Shown: one piece after another, positions 35,075 to 43,126 of the stretch
How positions within the stretch are numbered: position 1 is the stretch's first letter
Layout: each line of letters opens with the position of its first letter
Assembly (NCBI RefSeq): GCF_019331735.1
Contig: NZ_JAHBBH010000022.1
Location: forward strand, 1 to 44,346
Direction of reading: 5' to 3'
Length of the DNA stretch: 44,346 nt
DNA from: Bifidobacterium miconis
Lineage (GTDB): Bacteria; Actinomycetota; Actinomycetes; Actinomycetales; Bifidobacteriaceae
Notes under the pieces: generated by a model
What the model was told of the DNA's origin: nothing
Database searches by the model: none
What the model saw: only the letters and a program-made list of their open reading frames with translations
Translations under genes and position numbers: made by a program

Positions 35075-35107
35075 GCTATCGGCAAGCTATCGGCACGCTA
35101 TCTGCAA
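35075..35107 (+). repeat. Three tandem 11-bp repeats leading into the mirrored array
   Basis: GCTATCGGCAA (35075), GCTATCGGCAC (35086) and GCTATCTGCAA (35097) follow head to tail; the third is the beginning of the first 18-bp motif copy at 35101. The rest of the 34814-35074 gap holds only the putP promoter region. Confidence 0.7.
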
Positions 35108-35300
35108 TTTGAGAGGCAGTTTTCCCTAGTCGCACGGCTCTACTTGCAATCTGAGAGGCAGCTCTCTTCCGTGAGCGAAGCATCTTGCGGTGGATTTAAT
35201 GGTGATTGAGCGGTTTTGGGTGACCCCTACCATGGTCGACTGCCTCTCGGATTGCAAGTAGAGGTATGTAATTCATGAAAACTGCCTCTCAGATCGCAGA
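35101..35300. repeat. Mirrored repeat array: four 18-bp motifs, 42-bp period, inverted pairs
   Basis: Direct copies lie at 35101-35118 (TCTGCAATTTGAGAGGCA) and 35143-35160 (CTTGCAATCTGAGAGGCA). Inverted copies lie at 35241-35258 and 35283-35300. Both pairs have a 42-bp period. The two outer copies share GCAGTTTTC after the motif in motif orientation; the two inner copies share CTCTACTTGCAATC at their start, so outer pairs with outer and inner with inner. The 80-bp centre has no obvious gene. Confidence 0.82.
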
Positions 35301-35418
35301 TAGACAGCAGATGGGCGCAGTGATCACGTCGGAAAGCATTCGTGTGAATATCGAGCATACGACAAAGGCCGGAAGCAATCGCCCCCGGCCCTCACACCCA
35401 TTCCGTTTGTGAATGGAA

Positions 35419-36519
35419 TCAGTACTTCATGCCCATGGCCTCGCGTACCTGCTCGAGGGTTTCCTCGGCGATGGCGTTCGCGCGGGCGTTGCCGTCATGC
35501 AGCACGTCGCGCACGTAATCCATGTCCTTCGCCAGTTCGGCGCGGCGCTCGCGATGCGGCGCGAGGAAGCTGTTCACGGATTCGATCACATACGCCTTGA
35601 GCGCGCCGGCGCCGGCCTCGCCGATCTCCTCGGCGATCTCCTTCGGATCGCGGCCGGTCACGAGTCCCGCGGTGGTCAGCAGCGCGGACACCTGCGGGCG
35701 CGCGATCGGGTCGAACGTGATGCGGCGCTCGGAATCGGTCGGGCTCTTCTTGATGAGCTTCGCGGTTTCCTCCGCGGTCGCGCCGAGCATGATCGAGTTG
35801 CCGTACGACTTGCTCATCTTGCGTCCGTCGAGGCCCGGAATTTCCGGCGCGTCCGACAGGATCGCGGCTGGTTCCGGGAACACCGGGTGCTTCTTCGCGT
35901 AACGCTCGTTGAAGCGGCGCGCGATGGTGCGCGTGATTTCGACGTGCGGCAGGTTGTCCTTGCCGATCGGCACGACGTTCGCCTTGCAGAACAGGATGTC
36001 GCACGCCTGATGCACCGGGTAGGTGAGCAGCAGGCCGGTCAGCGCGTGGCCCGACGCCTCCATTTCGGACTTGACGGTCGGGTTGCGGTGCAGCTCGGCC
36101 TCGGTGACGAGCGACAGGAACGGCAGCAGCAGCTGGTTTTCGGCCGGCACGGCGGAGTGCGTGAAGATCATGGTCTTCTTCGGGTCGATGCCCGCGGCCA
36201 TGTAGTCGAGCACGAGGTTGAGCACGTTGTCCTGGATGTGCTCGGTGGTGTCGCGGTCGGTGATGACCTGATAGTCCGCGATGATGATGTTGGTGTTCAC
36301 GCCGCGCTCCTGCATGGCGACGCGCTCGCGGATGGAACCGAAGTAGTGTCCGAGATGCAGACGGCCGGTCGGACGGTCGCCGGTGAGCATGGTGAACTTG
36401 CCCGGGTTGGCCTCGAGCTTGGCGAGCGTCTCGTCGGAGCGCTTCTTCGCCGCGAGGAAGCTCGCGCTCATTTCGTTGCCGGCCGCGGTCAGCTGCTGTT
36501 CTTGGGATTCGTCCGTCAT
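35419..36519 (-). CDS. trpS: Tryptophanyl-tRNA synthetase
   Basis: The 366-residue class I enzyme charges tRNA-Trp. The HIGH-type motif appears as RPTGRLHLGHYFGS (HLGH at residues 55-58) and the KMSKS loop is exact at 234-238. The start is ATG 36519 with AAAGGCGGG upstream. The extra N-terminal ~40 residues before the core are common in actinobacterial TrpRS. It is divergent from the DUF3073 gene with 144 bp between them. Confidence 0.96.
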   Translation of the reverse strand: MTDESQEQQLTAAGNEMSASFLAAKKRSDETLAKLEANPGKFTMLTGDRPTGRLHLGHYFGSIRERVAMQERGVNTNIIIADYQVITDRDTTEHIQDNVLNLVLDYMAAGIDPKKTMIFTHSAVPAENQLLLPFLSLVTEAELHRNPTVKSEMEASGHALTGLLLTYPVHQACDILFCKANVVPIGKDNLPHVEITRTIARRFNERYAKKHPVFPEPAAILSDAPEIPGLDGRKMSKSYGNSIMLGATAEETAKLIKKSPTDSERRITFDPIARPQVSALLTTAGLVTGRDPKEIAEEIGEAGAGALKAYVIESVNSFLAPHRERRAELAKDMDYVRDVLHDGNARANAIAEETLEQVREAMGMKY

Positions 36520-36663
36520 TCGTTCCCGCCTTTGCGCGTGTTGAAACACCTGAAAAATATCGCTTTTATCGTAAAAGTCCGAGACGACAAGCATGGCGCG
36601 GCAAACAAGTGGTACTCTCTTATGTGATGAATCAACACGTACAGTAATTATTCAGGGGGTCAC

Positions 36664-37053
36664 ATGGGCCGCGGACGTCAGAAAGCCAAGCAGCAGAAAA
36701 TTGCCCGGAAGCTCAAGTATTTGACCACTGACACTGATTACGACGAGCTCGCGAAGGAGCTGAGCTCGCAGGAGCCGGGTACCGGTTCGCCTGATCCGTT
36801 CGCCGATATCGAAGCCCAGTATGCGCATGACCACAATGCGGAGGCCGTTGCGGACGATCAGTCCGTCGTGTCTTCGGCCGCACCGGCCGCGAGCGACGAC
36901 GATCTCGATGAATACGCCAAGTGGGCCGCGGAGGCCGCCGCGAAGGCGACCAGCGGCGAGTTCCCGGTGACGGCCGCCAAGCCCGCCGCCCCGAAGCCGC
37001 ACAAGCCGATTCCGATGCCGGTGCCGAGCGCGCTCAAGCCCAAGAAGGCCTGA
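36664..37053 (+). CDS. DUF3073 domain-containing protein
   Basis: The 129-residue protein begins with the highly conserved MGRGRQKAKQQKIARKLKY, then a TDYDELAKEL segment, the DUF3073 signature found across actinobacteria. The basic N-terminus suggests nucleic acid or ribosome association, but no function is established. The C-terminal half is acidic and Ala/Pro-rich, ending in a basic PKKA. GGGGG lies 4 nt before the ATG. A long palindromic terminator follows directly. Confidence 0.9.
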   Translation: MGRGRQKAKQQKIARKLKYLTTDTDYDELAKELSSQEPGTGSPDPFADIEAQYAHDHNAEAVADDQSVVSSAAPAASDDDLDEYAKWAAEAAAKATSGEFPVTAAKPAAPKPHKPIPMPVPSALKPKKA

Positions 37054-37065
37054 TTTTTTCTCGTT

Positions 37066-37119
37066 GAGTGGTGGGAAACGCTCGCTGACAGACTCGTCAG
37101 CGAGCGTTTCCCACCACTC
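37066..37119. terminator. 24-bp perfect palindromic terminator
   Basis: Positions 37066-37089 (GAGTGGTGGG...CGCTGAC) are the exact reverse complement of 37096-37119, with a 6-nt loop. TTTTTT precedes the left arm just after the DUF3073 stop, so the structure can also serve transcripts from the right. Confidence 0.75.
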
Positions 37120-37194
37120 GTTTATGTTGTACCGCGGATGAGTTGACTGCCGCCGATTCGCCGATTGTCGGCCGGCGGAGGATGTCGCCGACGA

Positions 37195-37758
37195 TTACAG
37201 CGGCAGCAGGTCGCTCAGATCGTCGCGTTCGCCGATCGCGGTGATGTGCCCGGCGCTCTTCTCCTGATCCCATGTGGTGATGCCTGCCGCGAGCCGCAGC
37301 CAGACGTCCGGTTCGAGTTCGATGACGTCGGGCGGGGTGAGATTATGCGGGTCGGACGCCGGTCCGTCGAGGATTTTGATCGCGCCCCACGGTGCGACGC
37401 GCACTTCCACGCCCGGTCCGGGCGCGCGGCGCTCCAGCAGGAACAGCGTGTACCGCACCGCCATCGCCCACACGGGCCGTGGCAGTGCCGGGCTGATCGA
37501 CAGGGCCGTTGCCTCATCCGTGCAGGCGCTGTTTTGTCCCATTGCGCTGGCGCCGCCGGCGCTGCCGGCATCGTTGCGGTCGGTCGCGTCCGTTATATCC
37601 GCGCCTAGGCCTGCGCCTATATCCGTGCCGGCGCCGCCCGTTCTGCCCGCGTTCCCGCGACCAATCCCGACCTCCGCGACCTGCGCCCGCGCCGCCTCAA
37701 TCCACTGCGCCCAAGCCCGGCGCCCCTTCTCGATATCCTGTTCGCGAATCACAGCCAT
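37195..37758 (-). CDS. Actinobacterial sterol-carrier-protein-like (SCP_3-type) protein
   Basis: The protein of about 187 residues has a conserved C-terminal half (AMAVRYTLFLLERRAPGPGVE, VRVAPWGAIKIL, NLTPPDVIELEPDVWLRLA) typical of the small actinobacterial family annotated as sterol carrier family proteins. A Gly/Ala-rich, probably disordered insert lies at about residues 35-85. The biochemical role is unknown. The start is uncertain: ATG 37758 (MAVIREQ) fits the family, an ATG three codons earlier is possible, and a longer upstream frame overlaps the divergent promoter. It is divergent from the ABC transporter genes. Confidence 0.7.
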   Translation of the reverse strand: MAVIREQDIEKGRRAWAQWIEAARAQVAEVGIGRGNAGRTGGAGTDIGAGLGADITDATDRNDAGSAGGASAMGQNSACTDEATALSISPALPRPVWAMAVRYTLFLLERRAPGPGVEVRVAPWGAIKILDGPASDPHNLTPPDVIELEPDVWLRLAAGITTWDQEKSAGHITAIGERDDLSDLLPL

Positions 37759-37900
37759 GCCCACCATTCTGCCATGATTCGCGTTGCGTTCGATCCATGA
37801 ACGATCGATGGAAGTCGGGAGGTATCCGGCGACCAACACGCGGTCCCGTCCAAGAGTATTGTGTGTGTGCATTCCAAAGCCAAGAGAAAAGAAGCCCGCA

Positions 37901-38707
37901 ATGCTTGAGATTTCTCATGTTTCCAAATCGTTCGGGGACATGCAGGCGGTGCGTGACGTGAGTCTGCGGCTCAGGCCGGGGCGCGTGACGGCCGTGGTCG
38001 GTCCGAACGGCGCGGGCAAGTCGACGTTGCTGCGCATGGCGTGCGGCCTGCTCGTGCCCGATTCCGGATCGGTGACGCTCGACGGCAGGCCGATCGCGAG
38101 CTACGGCAGCGGCCTGTACCGCAGGCTATCGGCGGTGTTGGAGGACAGTTCGCTCGCGTACATGAGCCTGAAGGGCTGGGACAATCTCGACTATCAGGGC
38201 GCGCTGTACGGGTTCGGCCGTCGCGAGACGCGCGAACGCTGCGCCGAACTGCTGGACATGCTCGACTTGCGCCGGCATATGGACAAGCACGTGGACGACT
38301 GGTCGCGCGGCACGCAGCAGAAGCTTGCGCTGGTCACCGCGCTGCTCCCCCGCCCGCAGGTGCTGCTGCTCGACGAGTCCACGCTCGGCCTCGACGTGGT
38401 CGCCAAACGCGATTTCCTCGACGCCGTGCACGCCTCGCTGGCCGACGGCGTGGCCGTGATGATGACCTCGCATCAGTCGGAGGTCATCGAGCACGTCGCC
38501 GACGACGTGGTGCTGATCGAGCATGGCCAGACCCTGTTTTCGGACACGTTCGACGCGTTCATGAAGCATTACGCCGTGCCCGGCGACGATGCGGAATCCC
38601 TCGAACAGGTGCTGCTCGGCATCTTCGATCAGGAGTCGGCGTCCGATTCGGACCAGACCGCGAACCAGACCTCGGACCAGACCGTGGAAGGACACGACCA
38701 TGACTGA
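37901..38707 (+). CDS. ABC transporter ATP-binding protein
   Basis: The 268-residue ATPase subunit contains Walker A GPNGAGKST (residues 34-42), a Q-loop region, a signature-like SRGTQQK segment and Walker B VLLLDES with a D-loop LGLD. It resembles the CcmA/NatA-type ATPases that pair with ABC-2 permeases. ATG 37901 follows GAAAAGAAG at 6 nt; the longer upstream frame is not supported. The C-terminus has a repetitive SDQT tail (residues about 248-262). Its stop codon overlaps the permease start by 8 nt, so the two are co-translated and should form one exporter. The substrate is unknown. Confidence 0.9.
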   Translation: MLEISHVSKSFGDMQAVRDVSLRLRPGRVTAVVGPNGAGKSTLLRMACGLLVPDSGSVTLDGRPIASYGSGLYRRLSAVLEDSSLAYMSLKGWDNLDYQGALYGFGRRETRERCAELLDMLDLRRHMDKHVDDWSRGTQQKLALVTALLPRPQVLLLDESTLGLDVVAKRDFLDAVHASLADGVAVMMTSHQSEVIEHVADDVVLIEHGQTLFSDTFDAFMKHYAVPGDDAESLEQVLLGIFDQESASDSDQTANQTSDQTVEGHDHD

Positions 38708-39506
38708 CAACATCCCGCCGTTCGCCCGACGCAACCGCGCCAATCCGCTCCGCGCGTTCGCCGTGCTGTACGCGGCGGAAGTCCGCCGATATCTGAGCGA
38801 AACGCGCGTCTATATTTCCAGCTATCTGTCGTCGATGGCGGTCACGGCGATCGTCGTCGCGATGTTCGTCTTCGCGACCGACTTCGGCTCCGACCCGTCG
38901 TACTGGGTCGGTTTCCTGTTCTGGAACGCGGCGTCGACGCTGGTGGTCGAGTCGAGCGTCTCCATTTCGTCCGACAAGCAGAGCGGCACGTTCACGCAGC
39001 TCATGCTTCGCCCGGCGTCGATGCTTCTGCAGATCACGGTCAAAACGTTTACGTGGTCGGTGGTGAACATTGCGATCGACATCGTGTTTCTGGTCGCGCT
39101 GTTCGTGCTGATCGGCGCGCCGGTCGGCTTTTCGTGGACCGTGGTGCCGATCGCGCTCGTCACGTTCGCCGGCCTGTACGGCCTGACGATGGTGATGGCG
39201 GCCTTGACGGTGCGGTATACGAAAACCGCGTCGTGGTGCGATCTGATCGGCTACGCGATGATGTTTCTCGGCGGTGTGGTCATGCCGGTCGATCAGCTGC
39301 CGCGTCCGCTGGCGATGCTGGGTCGACTGTTGCCGATCACGCAGGGCATTGCGATGTCGCGCGACGCGATCGCCGGCCGCGCGCTGTCGGCGGCCGACTG
39401 GCTGGTGCTGTGCGGACAGTCGGCGGCGTTCGTCGCGCTCGGCTACGCGCTGTTCCAGCTGATCATGCGGTCGGGTCGTCGCCACGGCATCAACATGCGT
39501 TACTGA
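38700..39506 (+). CDS. ABC-2 type transporter permease
   Basis: The 268-residue protein has about six membrane segments and the ABC-2 permease pattern (SDKQSGTFTQLMLRPASM, then FLGGVVMPVDQLPRPLAML near the C-terminal helices). It starts within the last codons of the ATPase gene at ATG 38700, with GGAAGGA 7 nt upstream, and partners that ATPase. The N-terminal 25 residues are basic and cytoplasmic. Candidate cargo ranges from drugs to polysaccharide or lipid; nothing nearby decides. Confidence 0.88.
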   Translation: MTDNIPPFARRNRANPLRAFAVLYAAEVRRYLSETRVYISSYLSSMAVTAIVVAMFVFATDFGSDPSYWVGFLFWNAASTLVVESSVSISSDKQSGTFTQLMLRPASMLLQITVKTFTWSVVNIAIDIVFLVALFVLIGAPVGFSWTVVPIALVTFAGLYGLTMVMAALTVRYTKTASWCDLIGYAMMFLGGVVMPVDQLPRPLAMLGRLLPITQGIAMSRDAIAGRALSAADWLVLCGQSAAFVALGYALFQLIMRSGRRHGINMRY

Positions 39507-39806
39507 TCGTCGCCGACCGTCATGTGTGATGCGGCGGTGTGGTTCCGTCTGCCATGACGCGTCGGCCGGTGTCTCGGACGTCGACCGTAGCCGTGCGATT
39601 CGACGACGGTGCCGCGGCGTTGTGACCGTGTCGTGATCGCACCGCGACCGCGTCGTGGCCGGCTTGCACCGCGACTGTCGCTTGTCGTCGTGCGTCGTCG
39701 GCGCGGGCGTATCCGACGACGTGGCGTCAGATATGTCGAACCGGTTCTATATCGCGCCCGCCGCAACGGTTTGCACGATTCAATGAGCCGGTCGTGCGTA
39801 ACGTTT

Positions 39807-39818
39807 GCAAGCGCTTGC
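39807..39818. promoter_or_regulatory. LacI-type operator candidate upstream of glgP
   Basis: GCAAGCGCTTGC is a perfect 12-bp palindrome with a central CG, a classical LacI-family operator form. It lies about 50 bp upstream of the candidate -35 box. The remaining 39507-39800 stretch shows no supported gene. Confidence 0.6.
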
Positions 39819-39864
39819 CGTCGCTTTCCGTTACGTTGCAACGGTTCGGTGGCGCGACACTACG

Positions 39865-39892
39865 TTGTATGTCCCGGATCGTGTTGTATGAT
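39865..39892 (+). promoter_or_regulatory. glgP: Candidate promoter of glgP
   Basis: TTGTAT (39865-39870) and TATGAT (39887-39892) are separated by 16 bp. The predicted start is near 39899, giving a leader of about 115 nt before ATG 40013. Confidence 0.5.
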
Positions 39893-39903
39893 GGCGACGT
39901 TGA

Positions 39904-39917
39904 TGCAAACGATTGCA
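39904..39917. promoter_or_regulatory. Second LacI-type operator candidate at the glgP transcription start
   Basis: TGCAAACGATTGCA has TGCAA/TTGCA arms and a central CG. It lies just downstream of the predicted start site, where a repressor would block elongation. With 39807-39818 it forms a pair about 98 bp apart. Confidence 0.6.
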
Positions 39918-40012
39918 GGACGTAAGGCAGCGTTCACCTTGCCGTTCATGCGCTGTTACTGTAACGGGGCATAATGGCCGAGGGACAACAAACCGGAAGG
40001 AAAGTTCAGGAC

Positions 40013-42469
40013 ATGACTGAAATCACCGCACCCAAGTCGCCGGTCACGACCGAAGAGTTCACTGACCGCATCCGCGAACAGCTGAAGTACGCGCAGGGAG
40101 TCACCCCCGAGCAGGCCACTCCGGCCGACGTGTACGTCGCTTCGTCACTCGTCGTCCGCCACTATCTGCAGGACGCATGGTTCAAGACCCAGCAGGACAT
40201 GGTCAACGGCAACACCAAGGCCGTCGGCTACCTGTCCGCCGAATTCCTCATGGGCAAGCAGCTGCGCAACGCGCTGCTCAACGCCGGCATGATCGACCAG
40301 TTCGATGCCGCCGTCGAAGGCCTCGGCTTCAAGCCGCAGGACGTCATCGACGCCGAGTACGAGCCGGCCCTCGGCAACGGCGGCCTCGGCCGTCTCGCCG
40401 CCTGCTTCATCGACTCGCTCGCCTCGCTCGGCGTGCCCGCCTTCGGCTACGGCATCCAGTACCGCTACGGCATCTTCAAGCAGGAGTTCGACAAGGACGG
40501 CAAGCAGATCGAGAAGCCCGAATACTGGCTCGCCAACGAAGAGCCGTGGGGCCACACCGACTACAACCGTTCCCAGCGCGTGAACTTCGGCGGCAAGGTC
40601 GTCACCCGCGCCGACGGCTCCAAGGAATGGCAGCCGGAGTGGTCCGTGCGCGCCGTCCCGGTCGACTACATGGTTCCGGGCTACGCCTCCGGCCGCGTCA
40701 ACACGCTGCGTCTGTGGACCGCCAAGAGCTACGACGAGTTCGACCTCGCCACCTTCAACAAGTCCGACTACCTCAACGCCGTCAAGCCGAAGGTCAAGGC
40801 CGAGGACATCTCCAAGATCCTCTACCCGGAGGACTCCACCCCGCAGGGCAAGGCGCTGCGCCTCGAGCAGCAGTACTTCTTCGTCTCCGCGTCCATCCAC
40901 GACGCCATCCGCGTGTTCTACCCGGGCCAGGACAAGCCTGATCTGACCACCTTCCCGGACAAGATCACCTTCCAGCTCAACGACACCCACCCGGTCATCG
41001 GTATCCCGGAGCTCATGCGCGTCCTCATCGACGAGTACGGCTACGACTGGAACACCGCGTGGGACATCACCACCCGTACGTTCAACTACACCTGCCACAC
41101 GCTCCTGCCGGAAGCGCTGGAAGTCTGGCCGGCCAAGCTGATCGGCGAGCTGCTGCCGCGCCACCTTGAGATCATCAAGGCGATCAACACCAACTTCCTC
41201 GCCGAGCTTGCCACCAAGACCCGCGACAAGGCGAAGATCGACCGCATGCGCATCGTCACCGAGGGCGAGAACCCGCAGGTCCGCATGGCGTACCTCGCCA
41301 CCGCCGGCGGCTCCCACGTCAACGGCGTCGCCGAGCTGCACTCCGAGCTGCTCAAGGACGTCACCCTGCGCGACTTCTCCGACATCTACCCGGACAAGTT
41401 CACCAACGTGACCAACGGCGTCACCCCGCGTCGCTTCATCCGCCTCGCCAACCCGCGCCTGTCCGCCCTCATCACCGAGGGCCTCGGCACCGACCGCTGG
41501 CTGAGCGATCTCGAGCTGCTCAAGGGCCTCGAGCCGCTGGCCAAGGACGACGAGTTCGTCAAGAAGTTCGCCGCCGTCAAGCAGGCCAACAAGGAGGACT
41601 TCGCCGCCTACGCGAAGCGCGAGTACGGCTTCGAGCTCGACCCGAACACCATGTTCAACACCATGGTCAAGCGTCTGCACGAGTACAAGCGCCAGTCCCT
41701 CAAGATCCTCGCGCTCATCGCCAAGTACGCCGACATCAAGTCCGGCAAGGTCAACGTCGACGACGTGCTCCCGCGCACCGTCATCTTCGGCGCCAAGGCC
41801 GCCCCGGGCTACTACCTGGCCAAGATGACCATCCAGCTCATCAACAACGTCGCCCGCGTCGTCAACAACGACCCGGACGTCAAGGGCAAGCTCAACGTGT
41901 ACTTCCCGTGGAACTACAACGTGCGCCTCGCTCAGCACCTCATCCCGGCCACCGACCTCGACGAGCAGATCTCGCAGGCCGGCAAGGAGGCGTCCGGCAC
42001 CGGCAACATGAAGTTCGCCCTCAACGGCGCGATGACCGTCGGCACCCTCGACGGCGCGAACGTCGAGATCCGCGAGCGCGTCGGCGCCGAGAACTTCTTC
42101 CTCTTCGGCATGACCGTCGACGAGGTGGACAAGCTGTACGAGGAAGGCTACTCGCCGGCCAAGTACTACGAGGCCGACCCGCGCCTGAAGGCCGCCATCG
42201 ATATGGTCTCCGACGGCACCTTCTCCAACGGCGACCGCAACACCTACGCGCCGCTCGTGGCCGACTGGCTCACCAAGGACTGGTTCATGACCCTCGCGGA
42301 CTTCACCGCGTACACCGAGATCCAGTCCGACATCGAAGCCCTGTACCGCCAGCCGCTCGAGTGGAACCGCAAGGCCCTGCTCAATGTGGCGAACTCCGGC
42401 TACTTCAGCTCCGATCGTTCGATCACCGATTACCTGACTCGTATTTGGCACACCGGCCCGCTGGCCTGA
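40013..42469 (+). CDS. glgP: Glycogen/starch/alpha-glucan phosphorylase
   Basis: The 818-residue enzyme releases glucose-1-phosphate from alpha-1,4-glucans. Landmarks are SAEFLMGKQLRNAL, EPALGNGGLGRLAACF, LNDTHPVIGIPELMR, and the pyridoxal phosphate lysine Lys667 in GTGNMKFALNGA. ATG 40013 is preceded by GGAAGGAAAG at about 8 nt; an in-frame upstream start is less likely. Codon use is the most extreme in the window (nearly all C or G at third positions), a sign of high expression. Two LacI-type operators in the leader/promoter suggest maltose/glycogen-linked control. Confidence 0.97.
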   Translation: MTEITAPKSPVTTEEFTDRIREQLKYAQGVTPEQATPADVYVASSLVVRHYLQDAWFKTQQDMVNGNTKAVGYLSAEFLMGKQLRNALLNAGMIDQFDAAVEGLGFKPQDVIDAEYEPALGNGGLGRLAACFIDSLASLGVPAFGYGIQYRYGIFKQEFDKDGKQIEKPEYWLANEEPWGHTDYNRSQRVNFGGKVVTRADGSKEWQPEWSVRAVPVDYMVPGYASGRVNTLRLWTAKSYDEFDLATFNKSDYLNAVKPKVKAEDISKILYPEDSTPQGKALRLEQQYFFVSASIHDAIRVFYPGQDKPDLTTFPDKITFQLNDTHPVIGIPELMRVLIDEYGYDWNTAWDITTRTFNYTCHTLLPEALEVWPAKLIGELLPRHLEIIKAINTNFLAELATKTRDKAKIDRMRIVTEGENPQVRMAYLATAGGSHVNGVAELHSELLKDVTLRDFSDIYPDKFTNVTNGVTPRRFIRLANPRLSALITEGLGTDRWLSDLELLKGLEPLAKDDEFVKKFAAVKQANKEDFAAYAKREYGFELDPNTMFNTMVKRLHEYKRQSLKILALIAKYADIKSGKVNVDDVLPRTVIFGAKAAPGYYLAKMTIQLINNVARVVNNDPDVKGKLNVYFPWNYNVRLAQHLIPATDLDEQISQAGKEASGTGNMKFALNGAMTVGTLDGANVEIRERVGAENFFLFGMTVDEVDKLYEEGYSPAKYYEADPRLKAAIDMVSDGTFSNGDRNTYAPLVADWLTKDWFMTLADFTAYTEIQSDIEALYRQPLEWNRKALLNVANSGYFSSDRSITDYLTRIWHTGPLA

Positions 42470-42493
42470 TAGCTGCCTGATAGCTGAGATGTG

Positions 42494-42530
42494 AATGCCC
42501 TGCCTGGCGAATTGCCGGGCAGGGCATTTT
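42494..42530 (+). terminator. Intrinsic terminator of glgP
   Basis: AATGCCCTGCC (42494-42504) pairs with GGCAGGGCATT (42518-42528), with an inner GGC/GCC step, followed by TTTT. It lies 25 bp after the stop codon. Confidence 0.85.
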
Positions 42531-42547
42531 GCTTATGGCAGAGCACG

Positions 42548-42600
42548 CAGAAAGCCCCGTTCCGCGCGATCGTGAAGATCGGCGGAAACGGGGCTTTCTG
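42548..42600. terminator. Second hairpin, probable terminator of the small membrane protein gene
   Basis: CAGAAAGCCCCGTT (42548-42561) pairs perfectly with AACGGGGCTTTCTG (42587-42600), extended by CCGC/GCGG. It lies downstream of the minus-strand gene at 42626 and on that strand ends in TTTCTG. Confidence 0.7.
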
Positions 42601-42625
42601 AGCGAAGTGTTGATGTAGCCGAAAA

Positions 42626-42877
42626 TCAGGCTTCGGCGGCCTCGGCCGGCTTGTCGGCCTCGGCTTCCGGTTCGGCGTCGGCGGCCTTCTCGGCAGCCGG
42701 CTCGGTGCCCTTGTTCAGGCCCAGATCGACCGGCGACGAGCTGTTCTCCCACGGCTCCTCCCACGGATCGTAATCCGGGTTCTGCTGCTTGTAGATGTAC
42801 AGGCCCACCAGACCGGCGAGCAACGCGCCGAACAGCAACGCGAAGAACTTCCAACCGTTAGAAGACTTGTTCTCCAT
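42626..42877 (-). CDS. Small single-pass membrane protein
   Basis: The 83-residue protein begins MENKSSNGWKFFALLFGALL, with one transmembrane helix at about residues 10-29 and a short YIYKQQNPDYDPWEEPWE juxtamembrane stretch. An acidic Ala/Glu-rich tail (EAEADKPAEAAEA) follows. Similar small proteins occur next to glgP in bifidobacteria as I recall, without known function. AAAGGAG lies 5 nt before ATG 42877, which argues against the longer upstream frame. Confidence 0.75.
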   Translation of the reverse strand: MENKSSNGWKFFALLFGALLAGLVGLYIYKQQNPDYDPWEEPWENSSSPVDLGLNKGTEPAAEKAADAEPEAEADKPAEAAEA

Positions 42878-43114
42878 GACGGCTCCTTTCCCAATCGTGC
42901 GGCCGGCTTGCCCATCCAAGCCAACTCTGTTCTCCATCATAGGCCGGATTTTGTGACGATTGGGTGGATTTACACGCGGCCTCCATGCCATCGCAATCAT
43001 TCGCCGGAATCATTCAGCGCGGCAATCCGCCGCAACCGTCTTTTCCGGACATTGCGAACGACACCGTGAATACCAGCGCGAACGACATTCGCCATCGCGT
43101 CCGCGGCCGTCCGC

Positions 43115-43120
43115 TACAGT
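43115..43120 (+). promoter_or_regulatory. -10 box suggesting a leaderless rhomboid transcript
   Basis: TACAGT ends 6 nt before the ATG at 43127, so transcription would start on or next to the start codon. Leaderless mRNAs are common in actinobacteria. No convincing -35 box is seen. Confidence 0.4.
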
Positions 43121-43126
43121 GGGAGC

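Noticed and set aside
39609..39974. 121-codon open frame before glgP
   Set aside because: It contains the operators and promoter of glgP, is Arg-rich in a GC-rich gap, and has no ribosome binding site or homology signal.
40145..42451. 768-codon minus-strand open frame opposite glgP
   Set aside because: It is antisense to glycogen phosphorylase; the translation is Val/Glu/Leu/Asp/Gly-rich without motifs and arises from extreme codon bias.
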